NCBI RefSeq assembly: GCF_019668505.1
Contig: NZ_AP024371.1
Span: forward strand, 744,001-808,000
Direction of reading: 5' to 3'
DNA length: 64,000 nucleotides
Source of the DNA: Borrelia miyamotoi
Lineage (GTDB): Bacteria > Spirochaetota > Spirochaetia > Borreliales > Borreliaceae
Shown here: one piece after another, positions 45,052-53,758 of the stretch
Numbering within the stretch: the stretch's first letter is position 1
Layout: each line of letters begins with the position of its first letter
Notes under the pieces: generated by a model
What the model was told of the DNA's origin: nothing
Databases searched by the model: none
The model's input: the letters and a program-made list of their open reading frames with translations, nothing else
Position numbers and translations under genes: made by a program

Positions 45052-45915
45052 TCATGATGAAATAAAAGATTTTGTGTATGTTTTAAGTTTTAAGCTTATT
45101 GGTGTTAGTATGATGTTAATAGTGATTAATATAATTAATGGATTGCCCCATATCCAAAAGTATTCTTTTCCCATTTCCATGTATTGTAAAAGTTCTCCAA
45201 GACTAGGATAAGAGCTTTTGTCTGCTTTTTGTAAGAAACTTACTATTTCAAATGTAGTTAGACTCTTTGAAATTTGTAGAGGGATTATCGATGATATTGA
45301 TGAAAAAACTTCTGGGAATATGTGATGTATTATTATTCTAGATTGACTTGCACCAAGAGTCTTACTTGCTTTTATATAATCAAGGTTTTTAATTATCAGT
45401 GTATTGTTTCTTGCTATGAATGAAAATTTAATCCATCCATGTATTAAGGCTAAAGTAACTGCAACTTCCAATATATTATAATTTTTTTGTTTTGCAAAGT
45501 AGTGAAAAATTAGCATTAATATGTAAGAAAATGGTATTGTTTGTAGTGTTTCTATTAGTTTTGAAATGATCAAACAAGTTTTAAATTTGAAATTTCCTAT
45601 TGTTATTCCTATAAAGAGTCCAATTATTGCAGAAATTGTTGCATAACTAAATGATAGTAAAATAGAATTTCTAGTGGCAAGTATTAGTCTTGCTAGTATA
45701 TCTCTGCCCATTTTGTCCGTTCCCAAAGGATTTTTGTCTGTTGGTGGTTGAGGTCGTTCATTGCTTGGTTGATTGTATATTTTATTCGGATCTTTTTTAT
45801 ATATTGCGAATTTTGAATTTTCGTTAATTAGTTTAGGAGTTATTATTAAAAATAAAGAGAATATTCCTAATAGTATTGATAACATGATATGTGGCTTTTT
45901 TAATTTATGCATCAT
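45052..45915 (-). CDS. Peptide-type ABC transporter permease (DppC/OppC family)
   Basis: The 287-residue membrane protein has an N-terminal helix (about 10-28) and a periplasmic segment with the family motif HPLGTDKMGRD-like PLGTDKMGRDILARL (about 63-77). Five more helices follow, with the EAA-type cytoplasmic loop (KASKTLGASQSRIIIHHIFPE, about 187-207, split as KASKTLGASQ and HHIFPE). It is the second permease of a pair, with its ATG overlapping the stop of the OppB-like gene (ATGATG). No ATPase or binding-protein gene is adjacent. Confidence 0.87.
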   Translation of the reverse strand: MMHKLKKPHIMLSILLGIFSLFLIITPKLINENSKFAIYKKDPNKIYNQPSNERPQPPTDKNPLGTDKMGRDILARLILATRNSILLSFSYATISAIIGLFIGITIGNFKFKTCLIISKLIETLQTIPFSYILMLIFHYFAKQKNYNILEVAVTLALIHGWIKFSFIARNNTLIIKNLDYIKASKTLGASQSRIIIHHIFPEVFSSISSIIPLQISKSLTTFEIVSFLQKADKSSYPSLGELLQYMEMGKEYFWIWGNPLIILITINIILTPISLKLKTYTKSFISS

Positions 45916-46856
45916 TCTAATATACCTTTATAGGGATTAAAATGATATATCAAAAGATCACTTATTAAATTTGTTATGAGCATAATAAAGACCCCAACGA
46001 ATAATAAATCTCTGTAAACAATATAATCATTATTTTTTATTGCATTAATTGTTAGAGCCCCAATTCCATCAATTCCAAACATTGTCTCAATGAAAAACGA
46101 ACCAAAGAAAGCTGTTGCAAGGACAGATCTAAGGTGAGTAATTAGTGGGATTAGAGATGGAATTAATGCATGTAGTGTTATTATTTTAAAATTTTTTATT
46201 CCTCTTGATTTTGCAGTTGTTATATAGAATTCAGACAAATTTTTATCAATAGATTGTTTAAAAATTACAGCATTAAATATAAAAAATGAAAAAAACCATG
46301 TAAATCCGCCTATTATTAAATTTTTTGGGTTTGTTTTTAGATAGTAAAGTAAAGAAGTTATTAATATTACAGTCAAATTTATTGGTAATGAATGCAAGAA
46401 TAACATCATATATTCTAAGATATTATTTAACATTTTATTTTTGACAAATAAAGTCCAAATGAGAATGAAAAAAATGGCTATTAAGTAAGACAGTATAAGG
46501 CCTGGAATTGATATTTTTAGTGTGTTCTTTATTTTGCTAAAAATTACACTCATTGGTGATTTTCCTTTTATAAGTGGGGAGTTATAAGTTGTTCCCCATA
46601 TTAATCCTTTATACTTTGTTTTGTAGACTATGTATAAGTTGCCTGCAATATGTTTGGCAAAATGATCTTTGCTTAAGGGTTTGTTTGAGTTAAAATCATA
46701 TGTTAATTCATAGCTTTCAATGCTCTTAAGTATTCCAATATATTCCAAATAATCTCTGAATATATTTTTTTGCATAAATGGAATGTTGAAATTTATATCC
46801 GAAAACATATTTAGTATTGATATGCAAAAAAATGTTGATAAAATGGCATTAATCAA
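45912..46856 (-). CDS. Peptide-type ABC transporter permease (DppB/OppB family)
   Basis: A roughly 314-residue polytopic protein with the OppB order: N-terminal helix, large periplasmic region, then five helices. The EAA loop is FYITTAKSRGIKNFKIITLHA (about 210-230) and the C-terminal motif is ETMFGIDGIGALTINAI. The only conventional start is TTG at 46856, which cuts into the first helix. The frame is open upstream, and an ATT at 46880 would give the more typical N-terminus MLKNILFTLINAIL. The ribosome-binding-like AAGGAAGG at 46900-46907 is too far from both. Confidence 0.82.
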   Translation of the reverse strand: MINAILSTFFCISILNMFSDINFNIPFMQKNIFRDYLEYIGILKSIESYELTYDFNSNKPLSKDHFAKHIAGNLYIVYKTKYKGLIWGTTYNSPLIKGKSPMSVIFSKIKNTLKISIPGLILSYLIAIFFILIWTLFVKNKMLNNILEYMMLFLHSLPINLTVILITSLLYYLKTNPKNLIIGGFTWFFSFFIFNAVIFKQSIDKNLSEFYITTAKSRGIKNFKIITLHALIPSLIPLITHLRSVLATAFFGSFFIETMFGIDGIGALTINAIKNNDYIVYRDLLFVGVFIMLITNLISDLLIYHFNPYKGILE

Positions 46857-46896
46857 CGTGAATAATATATTTTTTAGAATTAGTGTAGCTGTAACT

Positions 46897-47340
46897 TTAC
46901 CTTCCTTTGCTAAAAGTAGTTATTTTGTCAAAATAACTTAATAGGAAATAAAAAATAAATGAAATTACTATTGAAATTAAGTAAAAATTTTGGCCTATGT
47001 TTTTATTTCCTAATGTATGTTTTGTATTTAAAAAATTGCCTTGGTAGTAATTTTCATCTTCTTCGTCAAGATGTTTTATGATGATGGAGTTTTTAGGATA
47101 ATATCCTATTTTACTTGCCTCTCTTAAAATTGTTGGCTTAGATATTTTCAAGTTAATATATCTTTTCTTTAAGGTTTTTTGTATTTCTTTTAATTTTTCA
47201 ATATGGTTTTTTATCAAAATTAGGCTGTTGTTCAATTTTTTATAGTTCACAATTCCCATTTCTCCAAATATTGGTGTAATTGTAAAATAACTTATTATTC
47301 CTATATAAATGGATAATATAATTTTTTTTGTTAAAGCCAT
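46897..47340 (-). CDS. FtsB/DivIC-like septum protein with an extra C-terminal membrane helix
   Basis: The 147-residue protein has an N-terminal helix (about 6-24). A GEMGIVNYKKLNN segment follows that resembles the FGKNGIHDY region of FtsB. A coiled coil (about 38-65) and then a short conserved stretch come next (REASKIGYYPKNSIII, about 74-89), equivalent to the DivIC/FtsB C-terminal motif. FtsB proteins link septal synthesis regulators in the divisome. Unlike ordinary FtsB (about 100 residues), this one continues into a second predicted helix (about 118-137). AAGGTAAAG precedes the ATG. It lies upstream of the OppB-like gene. Confidence 0.6.
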   Translation of the reverse strand: MALTKKIILSIYIGIISYFTITPIFGEMGIVNYKKLNNSLILIKNHIEKLKEIQKTLKKRYINLKISKPTILREASKIGYYPKNSIIIKHLDEEDENYYQGNFLNTKHTLGNKNIGQNFYLISIVISFIFYFLLSYFDKITTFSKGR

Positions 47341-47452
47341 ATTATCTTTACCTTGTAATTATATCTTTAATATATTATATTTACAAGTATATGGTTTTTA
47401 GATATTGGTATTTATAGTGTTTATTTGATAGATTTGGAGAAGAAACATTAAT

Positions 47453-49051
47453 ATGACAAATCATAAAAATTCTTTTTTTATCAAGCAAGGACCTGAAGAA
47501 GTTGATTTTGATATGGATAGTGTGTTTGTACATCATTCAGTTATTGATAGAATTGGTAACCATCCTTCTGAGGAATTTAAGGATCTTTTAGATGAGAAAT
47601 TATTAAAACTTGATTATTCTTTAAAGCAAAGGCATGGTGAGTTAGTTGATTATTTAAAAAAGGTTGAGGGTCGTATTTCAAGGTTCGAAGAGCAAATACT
47701 TGGACGTAGTTTTAGTTCTCTTCAAGAATTTGATAATCCTAATTTGAAAGCAATTAGCTTTATAGGCTCTCAGGATGAAGCTAATGTTAAAGATAATGAG
47801 TTTAGCGAGTTAGTCAAAAAAGAAAATAATTTGCCAAGTGTTTCACTTGATCAAGAAGAGCTAGATGCTTTGCTTGGAGGTCTTAATGAGATTTCAATAA
47901 ATAACAAAAAAGGTTTTGGTAGTAGTAATGATTTGGAAAATGATTTAGATATTGGTGTTTCTTTTGAGAAAACTCCTAAAAATGAGTCTAATATTTTGGA
48001 TGTTAATCACAATTTATCCTCAATAGCAGAAAGTTTTACACATAATGTTGTTGATACTTTATTAAGTAAAGAAGATGGAATATCTTTAGGTGTTGATTTT
48101 GCTAAATCGCATGATGATGTTTCATTAGATAAATCTTCTTCTCTTGGTGTAGCCAATGTTGTTAATAGTGATGATGGTAAATCTCAGAATCTGATGATAA
48201 TCTCAGGTGAAGATGATAAAGTTTTAACAAATGTTCTTGTTGATAGGAAGCCTGTTAATGTTGGTTTAAAAATAAATGATAATTCTCATTTAGATAGTTT
48301 TTCTCTTAATGAGAATTCTTCCAATGTAAAGAGTTTGCAGGAAAAAAATACTTCATATGATGATGTTCAAGATAACTTAGAAAAAGTTGATTATTTTTTA
48401 GATAATGGCTTAGACAAAGTTAAATCTTTAGATAAGGATTCAGATGATTTAAAGAGTGAAAAGTTTAAGGAAAAAAATGAAAAATTAAGTGATTTTGATG
48501 AGATTACTGTTCATAAAATGGATAGTGTAAGTTTGGATTTGGATGTATCCTTGAATAAAGGAAGTGATAGTATTGATGATGGTGGCTTAAAGCAAAATAA
48601 GGAAGTTGATAATATTTCTTCTGATTTGAAGAAACTTGATAATTTTGAAGATGTTTTAAAGGCAGATTTAGATTGTTTAGATTTGCAAGAACATATTAAA
48701 GATTTTGAAGAAGAAAATCTTTATGATAGTAATTTAAGAGATCTAGAAGAAAAATTGGAACAGGATGAAGAATTAGGTTCATCTTCTTTAGAAGAGCAAA
48801 CCGAGGATGCTGAAAGTGTGAGTATTGCTTCTGATTTTAGTTTTGCTGATGTTGAGACGATAATAAATAAGTTTAATGATAGTGAATACTTAAGTAAAAT
48901 TAAGTTAAACAATGAAGAACGGGCTGTATTAGTTAGGTTTATTAGTAGGTTAGAAGGGGATCTTGAATCTAAATCTGGGAGTAATAATTTTACAATTAAG
49001 AGAGAATATGAGATTTTGCAAAAAATTAAGCGTTTGTTCGTAAGAGAGTAG
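47453..49051 (+). CDS. Acidic repetitive protein with a FliM-like CheY-binding motif, unknown function
   Basis: The 532-residue protein has no signal peptide. A conserved-looking N-terminal part (1-95) has a predicted coiled coil. A long acidic, Asp/Ser/Asn-rich disordered middle follows, and a helical C-terminus (about 455-532). At residues 131-143, SLDQEELDALLGG closely resembles the N-terminal CheY-P-binding motif of FliM/FliY (LSQxEIDALL). The gene has GGAGAAGAAAC upstream of ATG 47453 and is followed by a membrane-protein gene. No known family was recognised for the whole protein. Confidence 0.7.
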   Translation: MTNHKNSFFIKQGPEEVDFDMDSVFVHHSVIDRIGNHPSEEFKDLLDEKLLKLDYSLKQRHGELVDYLKKVEGRISRFEEQILGRSFSSLQEFDNPNLKAISFIGSQDEANVKDNEFSELVKKENNLPSVSLDQEELDALLGGLNEISINNKKGFGSSNDLENDLDIGVSFEKTPKNESNILDVNHNLSSIAESFTHNVVDTLLSKEDGISLGVDFAKSHDDVSLDKSSSLGVANVVNSDDGKSQNLMIISGEDDKVLTNVLVDRKPVNVGLKINDNSHLDSFSLNENSSNVKSLQEKNTSYDDVQDNLEKVDYFLDNGLDKVKSLDKDSDDLKSEKFKEKNEKLSDFDEITVHKMDSVSLDLDVSLNKGSDSIDDGGLKQNKEVDNISSDLKKLDNFEDVLKADLDCLDLQEHIKDFEEENLYDSNLRDLEEKLEQDEELGSSSLEEQTEDAESVSIASDFSFADVETIINKFNDSEYLSKIKLNNEERAVLVRFISRLEGDLESKSGSNNFTIKREYEILQKIKRLFVRE

Positions 49052-49106
49052 GAATATCTACTTAATTAGATACTATTTTTTATTTTTTATTGCTTCAATT
49101 TTATTT

Positions 49107-49604
49107 TTGTTTTTAACTTTCTTTTATTTTATTAATAAATTTTTAAATCAGATTAATTTTAATCTTGATGATTTGATAGATGATGTGAGATCCTATAATA
49201 TAAGTTTTTTTAAAGATTTAAATCTAGACTATTATTTCGAGCAAACTTTATTTGAAGATGATTTGGTTAACTCTTATTATTTACTTTCATCAGTTAATGG
49301 GATGATAGTTTATAAATCAAAAGATAATTCGATTTATAAACTATCGGATAAATTAGAATCAACTTCTTTGAAGAATAGTATTTTTATAAAAAAAGTTAAG
49401 ATTAATTTTGAATTAAATGATGTTCTTGTTACTTTGGTCGTATCTTACAATATCCTGCCAAAGAGCAGGATACTTTATATTTTATGTTCTTATCTTTTTT
49501 TAATGTCTTTTTTTTATTTCTGTTTTTCTATCTTTATTCTATGTTGTATACATCGAAATATTAATGGTGATGATCATTGTTGTCTTTTAGATGATCTTCA
49601 TTAG
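49107..49604 (+). CDS. Small membrane protein of unknown function
   Basis: Two hydrophobic helices flank a mostly polar domain of about 90 residues, which suggests an extracytoplasmic domain with both ends inside. The coordinates use the only conventional start, TTG 49107, which leaves the first helix truncated. The frame is open upstream, and an ATT at 49065 with AGTAGGA 11 bases upstream would complete the helix (RYYFLFFIASILFLFLTFF). It follows the acidic protein gene closely and overlaps the convergent DUF4340 gene by 44 bases at its 3' end. No family recognised. Confidence 0.55.
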   Translation: MFLTFFYFINKFLNQINFNLDDLIDDVRSYNISFFKDLNLDYYFEQTLFEDDLVNSYYLLSSVNGMIVYKSKDNSIYKLSDKLESTSLKNSIFIKKVKINFELNDVLVTLVVSYNILPKSRILYILCSYLFLMSFFYFCFSIFILCCIHRNINGDDHCCLLDDLH

Positions 49605-50562
49605 GAGCATCATCTTTTGTATTTATCTTTTTCTCTAAATTGAAAACCTCAAAAAATGTCCATTTGTTGGTAGTATAATAATATGCATCATTATCTTTTT
49701 TCATTAAGATATCTCTATTTTTTTCGTTTTTATTGAAATAAATATCAATATTATTCATACTTTTGTTATCCCATTTTATTTCAACATTATATTGTAACTT
49801 ATAATCCTTGATTTTGGTTTTATCTATTTCAAGTCCATCTGTTATGAATTCTTGGATCATTTGTAAGATTTTTTCCTTACGTAATACTTCTTGATTGAAA
49901 AAGTAAAGACCATCTTTCATGGATACATGATAGTCATTTTGTATTGCATCTTCTTCATCTTTTTTGGGTTTATTAATTACTTTTAAGGATAGGTGTTCTA
50001 TTTTTGTGTTTTTTGCTTCAAAAAGTTTAGTATTTGCAAATGTATTATAAGAGTTGCCTTTGTATGATAAAAAGATGTTGTTTGTTAAATATACATTTTT
50101 ATCGCTACCTTTGATGTAAGATAGTCTTGAATCTCCTTCTCCTGAATTTCCAATAAATATTTCTGTTAACAGATTATTCTTATCATCGAAAAATTTGAAA
50201 TCTGGCTTTTCTTTTATCCCTAGTTCTTTATGTTTTTTTGGGTCTTTACTTACAAGCTTGTTTTTTTGAAGTTTTTCTAAATCTTGAATCATAGAGTTGA
50301 TTCTTTTTTCATTAATTGGAAGATTTATATCATTGTATTTAAGTTCCCAAACTTTTCCTGATTTTTTGATTGTTCCCTCAAGTTCTGTCTCAATTTTTGC
50401 AATTTTATTTAACTCTATTTCAAAAAATTTTTCTTCTAAAAGTCTTGTAACCTTATTCTGATTGGAGAATATTATTCCTAGTAAAAATGTAGATATTAAT
50501 ATTACAATTATTGCTATTTTTATGTTTTCTTTCGTTCCTAACAACGTTTTTTTATTGTCCAT
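49561..50562 (-). CDS. DUF4340 protein of a Gld-type ABC system
   Basis: The 333-residue protein has one N-terminal helix (about 13-32) followed by a soluble extracytoplasmic region with the DUF4340 pattern: KVWELKYNDINLPIN, INSMIQDLEKLQKNKLVSKDP (split in the family as a helix and loop) and DFKFFDDKNNLLTEIFIG. It ends in a short acidic His tail. I start it at ATG 50562, with AAGGAGAG upstream, 13 bases after the preceding stop, in place of an upstream in-frame ATG at 50616 inside the neighbour. DUF4340 proteins commonly accompany GldG-like proteins, as here. Confidence 0.82.
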   Translation of the reverse strand: MDNKKTLLGTKENIKIAIIVILISTFLLGIIFSNQNKVTRLLEEKFFEIELNKIAKIETELEGTIKKSGKVWELKYNDINLPINEKRINSMIQDLEKLQKNKLVSKDPKKHKELGIKEKPDFKFFDDKNNLLTEIFIGNSGEGDSRLSYIKGSDKNVYLTNNIFLSYKGNSYNTFANTKLFEAKNTKIEHLSLKVINKPKKDEEDAIQNDYHVSMKDGLYFFNQEVLRKEKILQMIQEFITDGLEIDKTKIKDYKLQYNVEIKWDNKSMNNIDIYFNKNEKNRDILMKKDNDAYYYTTNKWTFFEVFNLEKKINTKDDAPNEDHLKDNNDHHH

Positions 50563-50575
50563 AAGCTCTCCTTTA

Positions 50576-52075
50576 TTAATTGGTTCTTCTTTTTTTGGTA
50601 AATCTGATAAGTCCAAATATTATTATTGCTATAGGCAATATGATTAAATTTATGATTATTAGTGAAAATTTTGCACTTAACATTTCTGCTGACGGATTTA
50701 TAAATTTTAGTTTAGAGCGTACTTCTCTTGATTTAATGCTAAAAAATGCTTCCTTTTGCATTAAATAATCTGAAATTCTTCCGGCAAATTCAAAATTTGA
50801 AGGTGAAGCGTTATACATATAATCACTAAATATCATGCTTGAGCCTAGTAAAATTATTTTTGAATTTTCAGATTTTTTATTCTTATATAAACTTTGAATT
50901 TGTCCTTCAATAGAATATCCAAGAATTTTTTGCTTGTCTTCTTTGTCAAAGGTTTTTGGAACGTTAAATGAATGCATAGCTATGCTTGCAATTTTTTCAT
51001 CATTAATTTGCCAAGATTCTTTAGAACTTGCAAATAGAGGCAAATATTTGATTTCATTCTCTTTAACCTCTGTAATCTCTATTGAATTACTCCAAGGAAT
51101 TATAGCGTCATAGAAATTTTTGAGCAAGGGATTATTATTGTCTATGATATTACTTTTGTCAATCAAAATCCATGGGTAATAAGTTTGAAAGTTTCCACCC
51201 AAAAAAAGACTTGGAGATCTTTTGTCAAGGATCATATCTTCATTATATTTAATACCATAGCTTTCAATTAGATTAAAGAGTGCCGATTTAATTAAAGTTG
51301 TTGTATATGGACTTTGGGGATTATAATCGATTTTACTTGTTGCAAATAATATTTTTCCGTTATTAACAATGAACTCGTCAATTTTTTTCAAGTTTTCCTC
51401 GTTTATTTCTTTAGAACCAATTATAAATAATCCGTTTATATCTTGTAGTGTTTCATTGCTAAGATTTATTTCTTTAACTTCGGTTTTGAATCCTTTCTGC
51501 ATTATTGTTATGAAATTTTTATGTATTTCTTTTAATTTGGCATCCCCAAAGACAAGTCCTAATACTTTTTTTGTATTATTTATTAATTTATCCAAGCTGC
51601 TTGCAAGGTCATATTCTAAGTTGCTAATTTCTGTTACTATAGGAAGTACTTCGCGTTTGCCTTCATAAATTATTTCAATTCCTGAGTATATTTTGAGTAT
51701 TGAGAGCTGATTAATCTCTCTTAGATCAATTTGTTGGGATGGAATTCCAATTTGCTCTAAAGGAGTGGTTAATTTATCAGCATCTATTTCTTTATAAATT
51801 ACTTTCCCACTTGAAGAGTCGGCAAGGCTTGTTAAAAAATTTTTTATTTGTTCTGGAAATGCAAAATAATTGCCAAGGCTTGCAGAGTTATAATAAGTAA
51901 TATATATTTTTTCATTTGCATTTGTAAACAAATCTTTTGTAACTTTAGAAATTGTAAAGGCTTTGTTTTTAGTGAAGTCTATTTTAAAAATTAAAATAGA
52001 TATATTGCAAAAAACCAGAAATATTATTATAAGATTTAATGTTAAATTTAGAATTTCTTTGTATTTGTTTTTCAT
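50576..52075 (-). CDS. GldG-like ABC-associated membrane protein
   Basis: The 499-residue protein has N-terminal (about 9-30) and C-terminal (about 468-490) helices flanking a large extracytoplasmic domain. That domain has GldG/ABC_transp_aux features: ITYYNSASLGNYFAFPEQI, GIPSQQIDLREIN, LEYDLASSLDKLINNTKKVLGLVFGD and an R-rich end. It lies between the permease and the DUF4340 gene. The Gld name comes from gliding bacteria; Borrelia does not glide, so the substrate or role here is unknown. Confidence 0.85.
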   Translation of the reverse strand: MKNKYKEILNLTLNLIIIFLVFCNISILIFKIDFTKNKAFTISKVTKDLFTNANEKIYITYYNSASLGNYFAFPEQIKNFLTSLADSSSGKVIYKEIDADKLTTPLEQIGIPSQQIDLREINQLSILKIYSGIEIIYEGKREVLPIVTEISNLEYDLASSLDKLINNTKKVLGLVFGDAKLKEIHKNFITIMQKGFKTEVKEINLSNETLQDINGLFIIGSKEINEENLKKIDEFIVNNGKILFATSKIDYNPQSPYTTTLIKSALFNLIESYGIKYNEDMILDKRSPSLFLGGNFQTYYPWILIDKSNIIDNNNPLLKNFYDAIIPWSNSIEITEVKENEIKYLPLFASSKESWQINDEKIASIAMHSFNVPKTFDKEDKQKILGYSIEGQIQSLYKNKKSENSKIILLGSSMIFSDYMYNASPSNFEFAGRISDYLMQKEAFFSIKSREVRSKLKFINPSAEMLSAKFSLIIINLIILPIAIIIFGLIRFTKKRRTN

Positions 52076-52082
52076 AAAGTAA

Positions 52083-52817
52083 TTATCTCCATTTTTTTAG
52101 TCTTATGATATATGAACTTAACGTCAGGAATGTAATTGAAAGTGTAATGAAGTAGATAAGGTCTGATAAGTTTAGTATTCCCATGTTAAAGTAACTAAAG
52201 TGATTATTAATTGAGATAAAGTTGAGTATTTTTCCCAATAAGTTGTCCTTCCCAAATATCATTACTAACTTTCCTGAAAATAATATTACTATTAAAATGA
52301 ATACACTTAGTATATAAGATACTATTTGACTTTTAGTAATAGATGATATGAATATTCCTATGCTGAGTACTGATAAGGAGTAAAGAATTATTCCTAGATA
52401 TTGAAGGAATATTATTCCAAGGTCAAATTCACCCATGAAAATTGTCATTATTGTCAGTGGTAGCGTGAGTGCGAAAAGTATTAATGTAAATATCTTAAGT
52501 GTAATAAATTTTCCAAGTACTATCTCTTGTGGGCTTATTGGTAGTGCATAAAGTAATTCAATGCTTCCTGTTTTATATTCTTCTGAGAATATCCCCATAC
52601 TAAGGGCAGGGAGCACTAACATTAAAATAATTGGCATTGATGAGAAGTAAGACATTAATGAAGCATTATCTTTAATAAAAAATCCTGATAAAAAAATAAA
52701 AGAGAAATTTACAAATATTAGGAAAAATAACATTACAACATATGCGGTTAATGTACCAAATAAAACTTTTAACTCTTTTTTTGACAAAATTAGGGATTGT
52801 CTTAAGTCTATTTTCAT
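52083..52817 (-). CDS. ABC-2-type permease (GldF-like)
   Basis: A 244-residue protein with six predicted membrane helices and the ABC-2 permease profile: SKKELKVLFGTLTAYVVMLFF at the N-terminus, a central FSEEYKTGSIELLYALPISPQEIVLGKF segment (seen as EEYKTGSIE and LPISPQEIVLGK). It overlaps the ATPase stop by 4 bases (ATGA-type) and is followed 7 bases later by the GldG-like gene. It would form the channel for the ATPase at 52814-53740. Confidence 0.88.
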   Translation of the reverse strand: MKIDLRQSLILSKKELKVLFGTLTAYVVMLFFLIFVNFSFIFLSGFFIKDNASLMSYFSSMPIILMLVLPALSMGIFSEEYKTGSIELLYALPISPQEIVLGKFITLKIFTLILFALTLPLTIMTIFMGEFDLGIIFLQYLGIILYSLSVLSIGIFISSITKSQIVSYILSVFILIVILFSGKLVMIFGKDNLLGKILNFISINNHFSYFNMGILNLSDLIYFITLSITFLTLSSYIIRLKKWR

Positions 52818-53740
52818 TGTTTTCTCTCCTTTGTTAGTTTGCTAAATATTTTTTCTAAATTTTCATATTTTGGTATCATTGATTTTAGTATCATTCCTTG
52901 GCTTACAACATACTTAAAAAGTTCTTTCTCAGTTTTATCAGGTGCAAGTCTTAATGAAATGTTTATTTCTTTTTCATATTCTTCTATTTTAATTAATGTA
53001 AATATATTATTTTTACTGAAATGTTCTTTTGTTATTTCAGAATCTTTGTAAATAATTAGATCTATTTCAGTTTCTTGAATTCTGTTTTTCGCTATATTTT
53101 CTTTGGTATCATCAGCAATAATCTCTCCATTATTGATGATAATTATTCTCTTACAAATTGACTCGACTTCGCTTAAAATATGAGAGGAAAATAGTATTGT
53201 GCTAGTTTTTGCGAGTTCTCTTAAGAATTCTTTAAATTCTATAATTTGGTTTGGATCAAGTCCATTTGTGGGTTCATCAAGTATTACAAGTTTGGGATTA
53301 TTGATTAAAGCACCAGCTATTCCTACTCTTTGCTTAAACCCTTTTGATAATTCAGATATTAGTTTATTTTTGACATTCTCAAGCTTGAAGATACCAATAG
53401 CCTTATCTATTTCTTTTTTTGGATTTTTAATTCCTTTAATTTTTGATATGAAGTTTAAGTACTCCTTAACAGATAGTTCTGGATAAAGAGCTAGTTTTTC
53501 AGGTATGTATCCTATATTTTGCAATATTTCTTTTGACTTTTCTGTGATATCTTTTCCAAAGATTTTTACATTGCCTTTGTTAGGATAATGAAATGATGTT
53601 AGAATTTTTATTAATGTCGATTTTCCTGCTCCATTTGGGCCGAGTATTCCAACTACCTCTCCTTTATCAACTTTAAAGCTAACATTGAAGAGAGCTGTAA
53701 ATGACCCATATGTTTTAGTGACATTTTTTACATTTATCAT
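52814..53740 (-). CDS. ABC transporter ATPase (GldA-like)
   Basis: The 308-residue ATPase has Walker A GPNGAGKST (about 34-42), Q-loop region NIGYIPEKLALYPE, signature LSKGFKQRVG (about 134-143), Walker B LVILDEPTNGLDP and the H-loop SSHILSEVE. Both signature and catalytic residues are intact. A C-terminal extension of about 85 residues follows the ATPase core. It starts 18 bases after the end of rnz and heads the set ATPase-permease-GldG-DUF4340, forming a complete exporter-like system. Confidence 0.92.
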   Translation of the reverse strand: MINVKNVTKTYGSFTALFNVSFKVDKGEVVGILGPNGAGKSTLIKILTSFHYPNKGNVKIFGKDITEKSKEILQNIGYIPEKLALYPELSVKEYLNFISKIKGIKNPKKEIDKAIGIFKLENVKNKLISELSKGFKQRVGIAGALINNPKLVILDEPTNGLDPNQIIEFKEFLRELAKTSTILFSSHILSEVESICKRIIIINNGEIIADDTKENIAKNRIQETEIDLIIYKDSEITKEHFSKNNIFTLIKIEEYEKEINISLRLAPDKTEKELFKYVVSQGMILKSMIPKYENLEKIFSKLTKERKQ

Positions 53741-53758
53741 GTATTATCTCCTTAGATA

